Assembly (NCBI GenBank): GCA_008694505.1
Contig: VZDJ01000049.1
Location: forward strand, 682,001-746,000
Reading direction: 5' to 3'
From: Cyanoderma ruficeps
Taxonomy: Eukaryota; Chordata; Aves; Passeriformes; Timaliidae
DNA: 64,000 nt
Shown: piece by piece, positions 11,751 to 21,720 of the stretch
How positions within the stretch are numbered: position 1 is the first letter of the stretch
Layout of the letters: the number at the start of each line of letters is the position of its first letter
Notes under the pieces: model-generated
What the model was told of the DNA's origin: nothing
What the model saw: only the letters and a program-made list of their open reading frames with translations
Databases searched by the model: none
Program-made: the position numbers and the translations under genes

Positions 11751-12245
11751 AATTTGGAGTATGAAGCCATGAAACTGAACCTACATCCTTCTGTCTCCAG
11801 CTTGCTCCTCATCTCCCTCTGCCTGCCCAGGGACGGGAGATGTATGACACAGGGAATAAACAAAATCTCTTCCAGAGGGATCAACAAGGGCACTGTAAGA
11901 ACAGTCAGTCAATTAAATATTATCTGCAACTCTTGTGCCACATCTTTAAACAAGAAAGCACGAAGCCCGTTCCCTTTACCAGCAGCTTACTCGTGTAAGT
12001 GCCAGCTGACAAGTCTCATGCGCGATGAAACAGATATTCCTACTGACTCCATGATTATTCCTGGAACTGTAAATACAGGGGGTGTTGGCACTGTGACTTT
12101 AACAAAAACCACAAACTATACACGAGGCACAGACGTTCTGCTGCACAGTTTAGATTTAATCTCCAAAGTCGTGGCATATGGCGCAGGCAGTTTTTATACA
12201 AAGACGTGGAAATGTACACAAAGAAAATGTACTCCAAAATAAGGC
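11751..12245 (+). other. open frame of 162 codons, function unknown
   Basis: A + frame is open from ATG 11754 to the stop at 12242 in DNA of only moderate GC content. The product is Ser/Thr/Lys-rich, with several Cys and a Leu-rich stretch near residues 14-25 that is too weak for a confident signal peptide. No domain is recognised. No promoter, Kozak context or splice structure supports expression. Probably chance, but it is longer than neighbouring frames. Confidence 0.12.
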
Positions 12246-13507
12246 GGTGCAGCCCCAGCCCCAGCCAGGGTACGTTTGTGCTCATTAGCTGAAAGAGAAC
12301 CAGCCCAGCCCAGCTGGCCCTCAGTGCAAGGGAGAGCTGGGGACAGCTCAGGGTCCCCGTGACCATGGACGGTGACCTCTGCATGCACACCCGTCACCTC
12401 GCCTGGGAAACCCTGAGCTTGGAGGAAGAACGGCTCAACAGGCTCCAGATAATTATAACTTCATTAAGCTTAAAAGAAGTTTTTCCTTCAGAAGCATTAA
12501 ATAGCTGGGTTGGTGTTCAGCAGAGCTCTGGATTTTGCCAGGTGAGCTGAGCTCATCCCTCACTCAGTCGATCACAAACTCTGTTTGTGATTCCGGCCCC
12601 ACCATCACCACCGGCTTCGCTCCCTGCAATGCCTCTGGGAAGGAATTATCCCAAATGTCACCACTGCTCTACGTGATATCGCCAGCTCAGTCTCTCAGCA
12701 GGAGGCAAAAACAGCTGGACTTCAAATAAGATTTTGAATTAACGAAATTTAATTATTTGAATTAAAATTAGTCTCTTCATATTTTTCTACTCTGCATTTC
12801 ATTGTTGAATTCAGACCTGAAATTACAGTTTCCTTTGCTAGTTTTATACCCTCCTTTTCTACCCTAAATTTAGGATAAGCTATTCAGAAAGGAGAATGAG
12901 TTTTTACAGAAGGCACACAGAATAAAGGACACAAGGTTTAGCGCCAAATAATTCCCATCTGGAAATCTGAAGCCTGGGCTTCGGGAACTTTCACCTTTTA
13001 TTTAACCTGCTTATGCTGATCACAGTTCCAAAGTACATGGACATGGTATTTCCTAAAGCTAAAAAAAGCACTGAAAACTGATCATAAGGAAGGATTTAGG
13101 GGGAAAACAACCCAAACCACAAAAGAAACATATTAAATGTCCAAAAAGACAACTGGACAATGAAGAAAGGTGACAGCTTCAGCTGAAATGAGTCTCGGTT
13201 TATCAGTGATATAAAATCAGCAATTAAAATAGAAAACCCAGATGACAAATGGAAACAAGGGCAATAGGTAATGAGTAAAATAAACCAGAAGCTGTGGGCA
13301 GCAGGACTTGAGTGGGGGAGGCTAAAGAGAGCAGGAAAATGGTTACAAAATTGGGATATTCAACTTTAAGTTGTAGTAAAAAACACATAAGTCATAGCTC
13401 TGAAGTAAAACCACGATAAGATGATGATGGCAAAGTGGAAAAAAAGAAGTAGAAGACAGAGAAATCTTTGCAGTTCTTACTTTAAAGGATTTTGGATTTT
13501 GAATAAG
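12246..13507. other. non-coding stretch
   Basis: No gene or transposon is recognised. The part 12720-13420 is AT-rich with ordinary low complexity. Confidence 0.5.
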
Positions 13508-14422
13508 TTACCAAAGAACCATGAAGCACTTAAGAGGCTCGTAGTGCTGAGCTCTGGTGAAATTAAACAAGGCTTTAGTGACTGGGAGGAGAGCATTTGT
13601 CAGTTCTGGGCAGAGATGTTCTCCAACACCCACAGCTGGCTCAGGGTCAGGAGGCACCTGGGAGCAGTGGCTGGTGGGCAGAGAACTGATCCCTCCCTGA
13701 AGAGCACGGAGCAGTGTCTGCACAGCCTGGGGCAAGAGTGTAAGAATCCTGAAGATAACAGTAATAATAAACCTGGCTGTTGTCCTTGCCGCTGGCCCCA
13801 GCGGTGCCCAGTGCCATCCCCAGCAGATGCCAAGGCCTTGCACAGAGGTCACACAGGACAGGACAGGACAGCCCTTGCCCAGTGACCTGCTGCCACCAGG
13901 CAGCTTTTCCATCCCTGCCCCTTGGAACACAGGAGGGAAAGCACACAGATTTGAATTCATTTTCATCCTTATCAGCTCCAAAAGACGCAGAAAAAAGAGA
14001 ATTGCTGAGGAGCTTTGTGCTTGCAGCCACCACGCGGGTTGGGTGAGGACATGCTGGTAAACGTCTGCTGGAATATCTCTTTTTAAATGAGGTAAAAAAG
14101 GTGGGGGGCTTGGGAAACGGGTTTTAGTGTCCCAATGAAAGCACGACAGCAACAATTTATAATTTTCTGCTGTCCAGCTCCCTCCATATTTCTCCCTGGC
14201 TGCGCATCCCTCCTCTCCTCTCCCCCCACATCCATCCTCCATTTCCCGCTGGCTCCTCGGCACGCGCTCCAGCCTCCTGTGAAATGGTGGCGAGCGGAGG
14301 GAAGGGAGGAAGAGAGGGAGGAAGAAAGGGGCTACGGTGGGGAGGGCAGGGGAAAGAGGGAGATTGAGAGAGACAGAGAGAATGTCAAAGCTCAAGTCTG
14401 GCATTTGCCTATTTAAATTCAA
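13508..14422 (-). other. longest open frame, 304 codons, probably chance
   Basis: The - strand is open from 14422 to 13508. The N-terminal part is the complement of a purine tract and reads as a Leu/Pro/Phe-rich low-complexity run (about residues 15-45), followed by an Arg/Glu/Gly-rich part. The rest has no recognisable domain or motif pattern. Its first bases overlap the conserved-looking block on the other strand. The locally high GC and long purine tract explain much of the absence of stops. I do not call it a gene. Confidence 0.12.
14190..14381. repeat. pyrimidine tract followed by purine tract
   Basis: The + strand switches from C/T-rich (about 14190-14245) to G/A-rich (about 14288-14381, GGGAGGAAGAGAGGGAGG-type). 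Such strand asymmetry can form triplex or unusual structures and is common next to regulatory DNA. It directly abuts the block at 14382. Confidence 0.6.
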
Positions 14423-14740
14423 TCACGCAGCCCTCGCCGAGCTGGAAATGGATGGCCTGCGTTATGAATTTCTGATCAGACGGCTGATAGGTTATGAGCG
14501 GGGACGTAATCCCATTGAGGAAGGCTTTTTCCCAAGCAAGGGCAAGCAATAACTGCCCTTCCGAGATGGCTCTTTGCTTTGCCCTTTTTAAATTTTTTTT
14601 TCCTTTCCGTTAAAAAAAAAAAAGTCCAAATAAGCATTTTTATGATGATAAATGTGTAATAATGATTCACTCTGCCTGCGTCTGAAATGGGAGATGCCTT
14701 GGTGAAGCAGACATGCGCTCAAAATAAACTGCCATATTTT
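14382..14740. promoter_or_regulatory. candidate constrained element with 57-codon open frame
   Basis: The block keeps many isolated CpGs (near 14428, 14436, 14459, 14479 and 14505) in otherwise AT-rich DNA and carries no repeat signature. On the + strand an ATG at 14382 (context GAGAGAATGT) opens 57 codons to a TAA at 14550-14552, giving a basic peptide with GYERGRNPIEEGFF near the C-terminus. That frame also extends upstream through the purine tract. From 14640 the sequence becomes homeodomain-motif-rich (GATAATAATGATT-like). It could be an ultraconserved-type enhancer, a short exon or a micropeptide. The sequence alone cannot decide. Confidence 0.3.
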
Positions 14741-15445
14741 TTCTTTTTTAAACCTAATTAGAATTCTTGCCTTCGCTCAGCTCATTTTGTACCAACACTA
14801 GTGATCTAAAAAGAAAGTGAAAGGAATGAACACGTGCATTGAGACTGGTATTTTTAATACCCTGCAGGGTTTTTAATGTTTTATAGTTTGCCTTTTTTAA
14901 CACGATGTGTTTACATAAAAGGATACAAAAAATTTTTTCTTCAACTGGCAAGAACTTCTGGCACATAGTGAGGCAAGCCAGAAATGAGCTCAGAAGATGA
15001 TGTTTTCTTACATCTACCCACGTGACGTGGTCATGTCGTACTGAACTAACTGAACTAGCTGAGGACACTGGCAGATTTGCAGTAGCCAAACTGAGCAGGC
15101 AGCGAGAGAGCAGCAGCCACGGTGGTGTGTGCCTGCCACGGGGCCTCCGCACGCTCACACACAACTTCCAACTCATCAAAAGCAGGAAACAGGGAGTTTG
15201 CTACTCAAAATCCAGTGTCTCTGTGCTGAAATAACACCCATCCCAGTGTGCAGGGACTGGAAACAGTCCTGGGGAGAAGGACGTAGGGTCAGGACTGCAC
15301 TGACAGCGCTGGAGCTTCTGAAAATAATTCAAAGAGGAAAAATATCTTCTGTGGGGACAGGGGAGGCAGGGAGACATCTCAGCTGGTGCTAAGCAGGAAC
15401 CGACTCTTGGAGTTGCATCTCTAAACATGTTCCAAAGTACAAGGA
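14741..15445. other. non-coding stretch
   Basis: No gene is recognised. A - strand frame of 141 codons (15179-14754) has no domain. AT-rich in its first half. Confidence 0.5.
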
Positions 15446-15635
15446 ACATGGAACAGAATCCCAGAACGGTTTGGGCTGGAGGGACCTCAAAGCCCATCCA
15501 GTCCCACCCCGTGCCAGGGCCAGGGACACCTCCCTCTGTCCCAGGGTGCTCCAAGCCCCATCAGCCTGGCCTTGGACACCTCCAGGGATACAGGGGCAGC
15601 CACAGCAGCTCCTGGCAGAAAGAGTCCCCCGGGAC
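15446..15635 (-). mobile_element. CR1 LINE, 3' end, copy 2
   Basis: Reverse-complemented CR1 3' end: CAGAATCCCAGAACGG, TTTGGGCTGGAGGGACCTCA, GGGACACCTCCCTCTGTCCC, CAGCCTGGCCTTGGACA and GGGGCAGCCACAGCAGCTC. It lacks the GTGCCAGGGCCTG block, so it is truncated or diverged after about 190 bp. Leftward orientation. Confidence 0.85.
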
Positions 15636-17378
15636 CTGGGATTTAGCAGCCACCTCCCACCAGTCAGGAGCCAAGTTCAGTCTCACAGATGCAGCTCATT
15701 CAGAAGATCACAGCTACCAAAGTGCAGACTTCTCATGGTCGTCCTCACTTTGCTCAAATCCTGGATCATCATCTACAAAGCAGAGTGTTGTGGGGAGTGT
15801 CCCAGGAGTGCTGGGCCAAAGCACCACATCCTGCCATAATCCAGCCCCTCAGGGGACCAACATCCCACCTGTGCCACCAGCACACGGGCCCATGGGGGAG
15901 AGGCTGGGACAGCTTCTGATACAACAGCCTGATTTTCTCTTTTAGAACACTGCATTGAGATGAATTTGCCTGTGCCCAATTGCCAAAGCTCCATGCACAA
16001 AGGGAAAATTGTTAAGCAGATAAAATAAAGTGATTTTTTACCCTTCTGATGACATCATAACTGCAGAATTTCTGGATTTACACATACCAAAAAGGAAAAT
16101 CCCAGGAAACCCTTGCAGTGTAAAGGGCTGTTTTACCTGAGGGACATAAAAAGCTGATGACCCAAGTGGCTTCCAGCTTTCACATACCTCAAATGGTTAA
16201 CTTTGCTCAGTATCCACCACAAATGGGCCAGAAACCTGCAGCTGATAATTATGAAATACCGTGGCCACAGGGGAGTTTCCTCCCCAGCACCATTGGTTAG
16301 GGATTGTCTTATGTCCTGGAGCTGTCAAATTTTGACTATTTAATTGAAATTACATATATTAGCATGGGTGTTCTCATTAGCCATAAAATAAAATGTCCAA
16401 TATTTTCCCTCTTGTTGCATCAACACCTGGCAGTGATGAACTCCGAGGGCTGCAAGCCCAGAATGTAAAAACATCAGTGTTTAAATTTGTCACCTTTTAG
16501 TGTCACTTCCTGGCTTCTTCCGGTAGAAAAAAGGAAAACAAAAGGGAAGGAGTGGGAGCGAAGAATTGCGTAATATTAGCCTTCACCATCTCCTTTTATA
16601 TCATGAGCAGAATAAAAAATTTGCTTTAACTGAGGTGGAATTGTCGGTTATCCACAGAATTTATTTTCAATTACAGTTTCTAATTATCTTCCATTACCAG
16701 AACTTAAACCCAAATGTTGATATTCTTCTTCAGTTCACAGGACTGTTCAGTTCAAGTTCCCAACAACCAAGTGAAACTCCAGAAAGATTATTTTTTTTTA
16801 TTATCTGTGTTCTAATCAAATACAGGAATTCCTAGGCTGGTGATTAGAGCAGTGCCACTTGTATTTGCAATCTCTGCTTTACATGTTTATTTAGTAAATC
16901 AAAAATAGAGCACAGATGAAGAAGCAGCTCACAATAATAAAGCATCTTCTTGCAAAAAGGTTTGAGTGGTTTCCCTAACTTATCATTACATTCAAACTCA
17001 TTTTTCCCAGTTTTCACTTCTGCAGTTAATAACTTTTATACAGCCATCCTATAATTACATTAACAAAAAAGCAAATTTCCCCCATTTCTCACTACATTAC
17101 CAGTATTACAGCATTAATGGCAAATTAACCAGTAAACCTGCAAATTAAGTCAACTCATCTTCCGCTGATAGGGCAGGAATCTGTAATTTAGCCAGGTTGG
17201 AAGTTTTCAGTGGGGTTTTAACTATTGTCGAGCTTCTGCTTTTCCCAGTGTAGCAGTAAAAGGCACCCAGGAGCCATCGCCTCGCCCTAATCCACTCAGC
17301 CCCCTCGGCTGTGTGCTGGGCAGGGCCAGCACGGCACTGCTGCCCTGGACTGGGACCGTGACACCCTGCCCTGGGCAC
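15636..17378. other. non-coding stretch
   Basis: No gene is recognised. From 16000 to 17200 the sequence is AT-rich with ordinary composition. The 17230-17370 part becomes GC-richer as it approaches the minisatellite. Confidence 0.5.
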
Positions 17379-17577
17379 GGGGACACACAGGGGGCGGGGG
17401 GACACAGGGGGCGGGGGGACACACAGGGGACGGGGGACACACAGGGGACGTCGGTACACCCAGGGAATGCAGGGACAGCCAGGGGACGTGAGGACACCCA
17501 GGGGATGTGGGGACACCCAGGGGACACGGGGACACCCAGGGGATGCGGGAACACCCAGGGGATGTGGGGACACGCGG
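17379..17577. repeat. 19-bp GC-rich minisatellite
   Basis: About ten tandem units related to GGGGACACCCAGGGGATGT. The first units are shorter (about 17-18 bp, GGGGACACACAGGGGAC). The later seven or so are a regular 19 bp, with the last bases alternating between ATGT, ACAC and ATGC. Because 19 is not a multiple of three and units lack stops, several frames stay open. The Gly/Thr/Asp-rich or Pro/His/Ser-rich products are artefacts. Confidence 0.9.
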
Positions 17578-17770
17578 TCCCTGCAGCGCCCAGAGGCAGT
17601 GAGGCAGCAGGGCTGTGCACAGAGCCCTGCTGGGTGCCCCGTTCAGGCAGGGCGCACCCTCGGAGCACCCACGGAGCACGGCAGGGCCAGCACCAGCCCC
17701 AGCAGGTTCAGTCCTGAGCAGCAACATCACAGCCCTCAGTGCAGGACAGCTTGTGCAACACCTCCTGCAA
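17578..17770. other. short GC-rich spacer between minisatellite and CR1
   Basis: Moderately GC-rich unique-looking sequence. No gene or RNA is recognised. Confidence 0.5.
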
Positions 17771-18062
17771 GGAATCATGGAATGGTTTGGGTTGGAAGGA
17801 CCTTACAGCCCATCCAATCCCACCCCTGCCATGGCAGGGACACCTCCCACTGTCCCAGGTTGCTCCAAGCCCTGTCCAGCCTGGCCTTGGGCACTGCCAG
17901 GGATCCAGGGGCAGCCACAGCTGCTCTGGGCACCCTGTGCCAGGGCCTGCCCACCCTGCCACGGGACAATTCCTGCCCAATATCCCACCCAGCCCTGCCC
18001 TCTGGCACTGGGAAGCCATTCCCTGTATCCTGGCACTCCAGGTCCTTGGTACATGTATTTCA
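17771..18062 (-). mobile_element. CR1 LINE, 3' end, copy 3
   Basis: Reverse-complemented CR1 3' end beginning GGAATCATGGAATGGTTTGG and passing through all the usual blocks, including GTGCCAGGGCCTGCCCACC, CCCAATATCCCACCCAGCCC and AAGCCATTCCCTGTATCCTG. About 290 bp, 5'-truncated, leftward. The open frames running from the minisatellite into this copy (228 codons on +) are artefacts of two stop-poor repeats. Confidence 0.9.
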
Positions 18063-20995
18063 GCTCCAACTAGGGTGTGATGGGATCCTCAGCCAACCTT
18101 CCGTGCTCCCAAGCCAAGGAGAAGAGGGACAACACAAACTTGGCATAAAATGAAGAGAATTTCTATAACAACAGTCAAAGATACATCTTTGGAATATTAG
18201 ATTTATGCAGTGGAAAGGAACCATCAAAACTGTTCCATTTCAGAAATATAAAGGCTTCCTGAGCTAGTGAAGCACAACAGAAACACTCAGTGATAAAGGA
18301 CATCACAGCTCTTTATAAACTGAACCGGTGGTTTCCCAAATTTAATATGCATGAACACTGCATGTGAGTCCTCTTAAATCCAAGTACCAAACCCTGCCTG
18401 TTTAATAAATCTCACCAGTCCTCCACTATTAGACAGGGGATTAAAACTAATCTATCAATCCCAAAACCAAGCACAGAGTGGATTAAAATGCAAAACACAT
18501 GAGAGTATGGAGATGCTTAATGCTAAATAACAAACATTTCAATCACAGAAATCATTTTTATCTTCTTGTTTATGCTAAGTAGATACTATTAGGCTTAATA
18601 TCTGTATTAGCACAAGTGGGGGAAGAAACAGTTTTAAGGAGACCTAAATACTTGAATGCTACTGGATTGCTGTGAGCAGCAGCTCTCATGGTGGAAGTGA
18701 ACACACCCCAGTGTCTGAAATCATGTTTACTCTCTCAGGCCAGCTCAGTGGTGCTTGACCTTTTTCCTATGTTTTTAACCTGAAGCAGAACACCCAGAGG
18801 GTCCTGGCAAAGGCAGAACTTAAACTTGTTATTTGCATCAGACATCTGAATATCCCTTTTCCCCCACTCCAGTGCTGCCACAACGTCAGCCTCACACCTG
18901 GATGCGCAGGGCCCCTCGTCTCCCAGCTGTGCTTTGGTGTGGTTTGTTGGGGTTTTTTAGGAGTATGTGAAAAAAGCTCATCCCACCAGAGGATAAATAC
19001 AATAAAAGATGGAGCTATGTGTGCCTGCATCACAAGGGAAATGACCAAAGGTGACTCACACAACAGCTCCCAGCTCACCCAACAATTCACTTTGTCATTG
19101 TCACTCTGAGTGCCTGCAATGGGATGATCCCCCTTTCTGGCAGGAAGTTTTCCATCTGCATCTGCAGTTGTCTATCTGCCTGGCAGAGATAAGGATTTGG
19201 GAACGCTGCACCCAGCTGTGGCAGGAGAAAGCACTCAACTGTTTCCTTGATTTTGAGTGCTGGGAAATGCCCCATGTTTGCTTTAATTCACATGAGAGTA
19301 TCCCAAAACTGGAGAGTTGGACCTTGTTCCTTGGTATCCAAGCAAAAGCTATGGACCGAATCAGAGGAATCGTCAGATTTGCCATGAAATAACGTCCACC
19401 AGAGATCTGTGTGAGGCCACCTTCAGCCACATCCCCCTTCAGCACGTGGGGCTGTGGGGGATGTCACACCAGCAGACGTGAAGCTGCTGCATCAACCCCT
19501 GCACGGTCCCAGCAGAATGGTTAATGAGGACAGTGCGCTGTCTGGGCAGGGGGAGAAGGGCACACAGGTTCAGGCCATCCGGCTGGAGAGGGAAATCTGG
19601 CAAGAGGAGAAAAGGAAGGAACAGCCAACCCCTCAACACTAACTTACAATGATGGTTGTTTGTCTGTGGGGTCTCGGGCTTGGTGTGGCAGGAGGCTCTG
19701 GTGTTACTTCAGCTGAAAAGCGCTGCTGACCTGTATTATTCATGTTTAACTCTGCCTCGGTTGGTTTTTCTGACGTGTCATCGTTCAGTAGTGACTGAAG
19801 TCCTTCACTCCCTTAGGAAAGCATGAAATGCAGAAGCAATACAAAGCACGCTACTTTTCCTGCAGTTGAGATACCTAAATAACAGACTTCTGCTCTCCTA
19901 ATCTTTGAGTTTTAGCAGAAATGACAAATCCAGGAAAGGAGGAAGGGCAGGATGCAGCTGTTGGATAGTTTCTCCTCGATCTGGAAGCAGGGGTATATAA
20001 TTTGCCAGGAAGGGAAGGAAGCCAGGGCAGCTCAGGCACCTCAGCCCCTCTCTCACAGGTAACTGTGCAGCCTGCCCACAGCTCTGCTGCCACCTGCCCG
20101 TCCTCAGCACACCACGGATGGGAAATGGCACAGCACCAGGGCCTTGCTTCACAAAGGCAGGCAGGCCCAGGCAGCCCCTCGCCATGTCCTCTGCCCCGGG
20201 GAGGCTCCCCAGGCCCAGGAGCTGAGTGTACAGGGCACCAGGTCCTCTCTGTCCCCTGCAGACACCACAAGCCTTTCCCCTGCCTCTCTTCCCGTTCATG
20301 GTCAGCATCATCACTCCCCAGTGACTGCCACTCCCCAAAGGCCCAGAGTGGTTCCATTCTGGTCTTTCCTGGCATTCCCATTTTCCCTACTTAATCTAAC
20401 ACTCCACACCCAAGATGCCAAGGGGGAGGTGAGAAGTCAGGATCATCACACTTAAACAGCTCACAGGTATTAGCAAAAGCTGTGCAAAATAAATTAATGA
20501 CTTTATTGTCAGTAATTGTGGAAGCACTCAATTAAAATGCCATTTAGAAAGAGGAAATACCTTGGAAAGACAAAATACCTGGGAAAAAAATTAGTCTGTG
20601 GCAGCGTAGGACTCAAAGAACCTGTGGGCAGAACAGGAAGGAAAACGGTGCAGAACCTGTCTGAACTTAGAGAGCAGCTCTGTAGCAGTGGGAGATGTCT
20701 AAAGACTCATCCAGCTTCTCCCAGCCTGGAGCACAAGCACATGTGTCTGGGGAACATCCATACTCATCCCTCTCTCAGTGTTCCCGTTCCTGCCCGTGGC
20801 TGGGGGCCCAGCTGCCCCAGCTGTGTGATTTGGGTACCGCTGTCAGGAAAGCACACCACCCCTCAGAAATCATCCACGGCCTTCCCAGGGCCCGGATCAG
20901 CCCTCCCTGGACTGGGCTCCCTCTCCCAGCCAGGGCTGCCCTGGAACAAAGAGGGGCAGGCGGGCCCCCGCACGGCTGTTTGGCGGATCAGAGCC
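18063..20995. other. non-coding stretch
   Basis: No gene is recognised. 18160-18700 is AT-rich. 20000-20400 is GC-richer and shows overlapping 100-168 codon frames on both strands without domains. Around 20470-20545 there is a short AT-rich, homeodomain-motif-rich patch (AAATTAATGAC, CAATTAAAATG). Confidence 0.5.
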
Positions 20996-21215
20996 CTGCA
21001 AGTGTGGAGAGCTTTATAAGATTAATTCTTATCTCTCTGGGCAGTGGGTCAAGTCAGAACCGTCATTCAACAAACTCTGCGGATAATCTCCCTTTATTAC
21101 TTTCAATCAAACTAAGTGTCTGCAATCTGCAGCATGGTTACTAATTTAGTGAAAGAAATTACCTGTAGAGCTCGATTATATAAGAGACGAAATGTAAAAC
21201 AGTGCGGGTAAGCAG
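20996..21215. promoter_or_regulatory. candidate enhancer block A
   Basis: AT-rich, no repeat signature, with isolated CpGs. Motifs include AAGATTAATTCTTATC at about 21018-21033, TTTCAATCAAAC (PBX/HOX-like) at about 21100-21111 and GATTATATAAG near 21174. Enhancer role is inferred from composition only. Confidence 0.25.
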
Positions 21216-21329
21216 CCATTCAGTTTGTACATCCCTCAGTGCAGAGCGAGGCTGCTCCAGCCTGGCTGCATCCACACCCGCAGCTGCTCCATGGGGGAAC
21301 ACACCCACAAAGGACTGGACACTGTGTTT

Positions 21330-21720
21330 GTCCCCTGCCTAATTAAACTAAGAGAAAAAGAAACTTGTGCTTAGGGCTACACTTGGCATCAAATCTAAAA
21401 ATTTGCTGCTTGCGAATATTTAACAAATGCGTTTTGTGAGAAATCAGATTTTCAGCGTATTCCGGTTAATGGAATTCTGCTGCAGCCCCTGGACAAAACA
21501 ATGTAAAGCTGCCTGGCTTGTGGAAATCATTCTCCTCCAGTGATGGATAATATAGCATGAGGTTTGCCTTGGTTTGATTAATTTCGGAATATTGCGGAGA
21601 AGCTGCATAATCCCTAAGATAGCAGGGAGAAGGAGCAAGACACGATGGAGCAGGATAAAAGCGCGCAGTAACGAGCGCAGGCGCTTTCATACATATATTA
21701 TATAGATATTAGAGCAAGCC
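21330..21720. promoter_or_regulatory. candidate enhancer block B
   Basis: AT-rich, CpG-retaining and repeat-free. It contains ACAAAACAATG (SOX-like) near 21492, TTTGATTAATTTCGG near 21573, CATAATCCC (OTX/PITX-like TAATCC) near 21606, and the CpG-bearing run GCGCGCAGTAACGAGCGCAG at about 21661-21680. The mixture resembles deeply conserved developmental enhancers. Confidence 0.28.

Noticed and set aside
17467..18153. 228-codon + open frame
   Set aside because: It runs through a stop-poor 19-bp minisatellite and straight into a reversed CR1 tail. Composition artefact.
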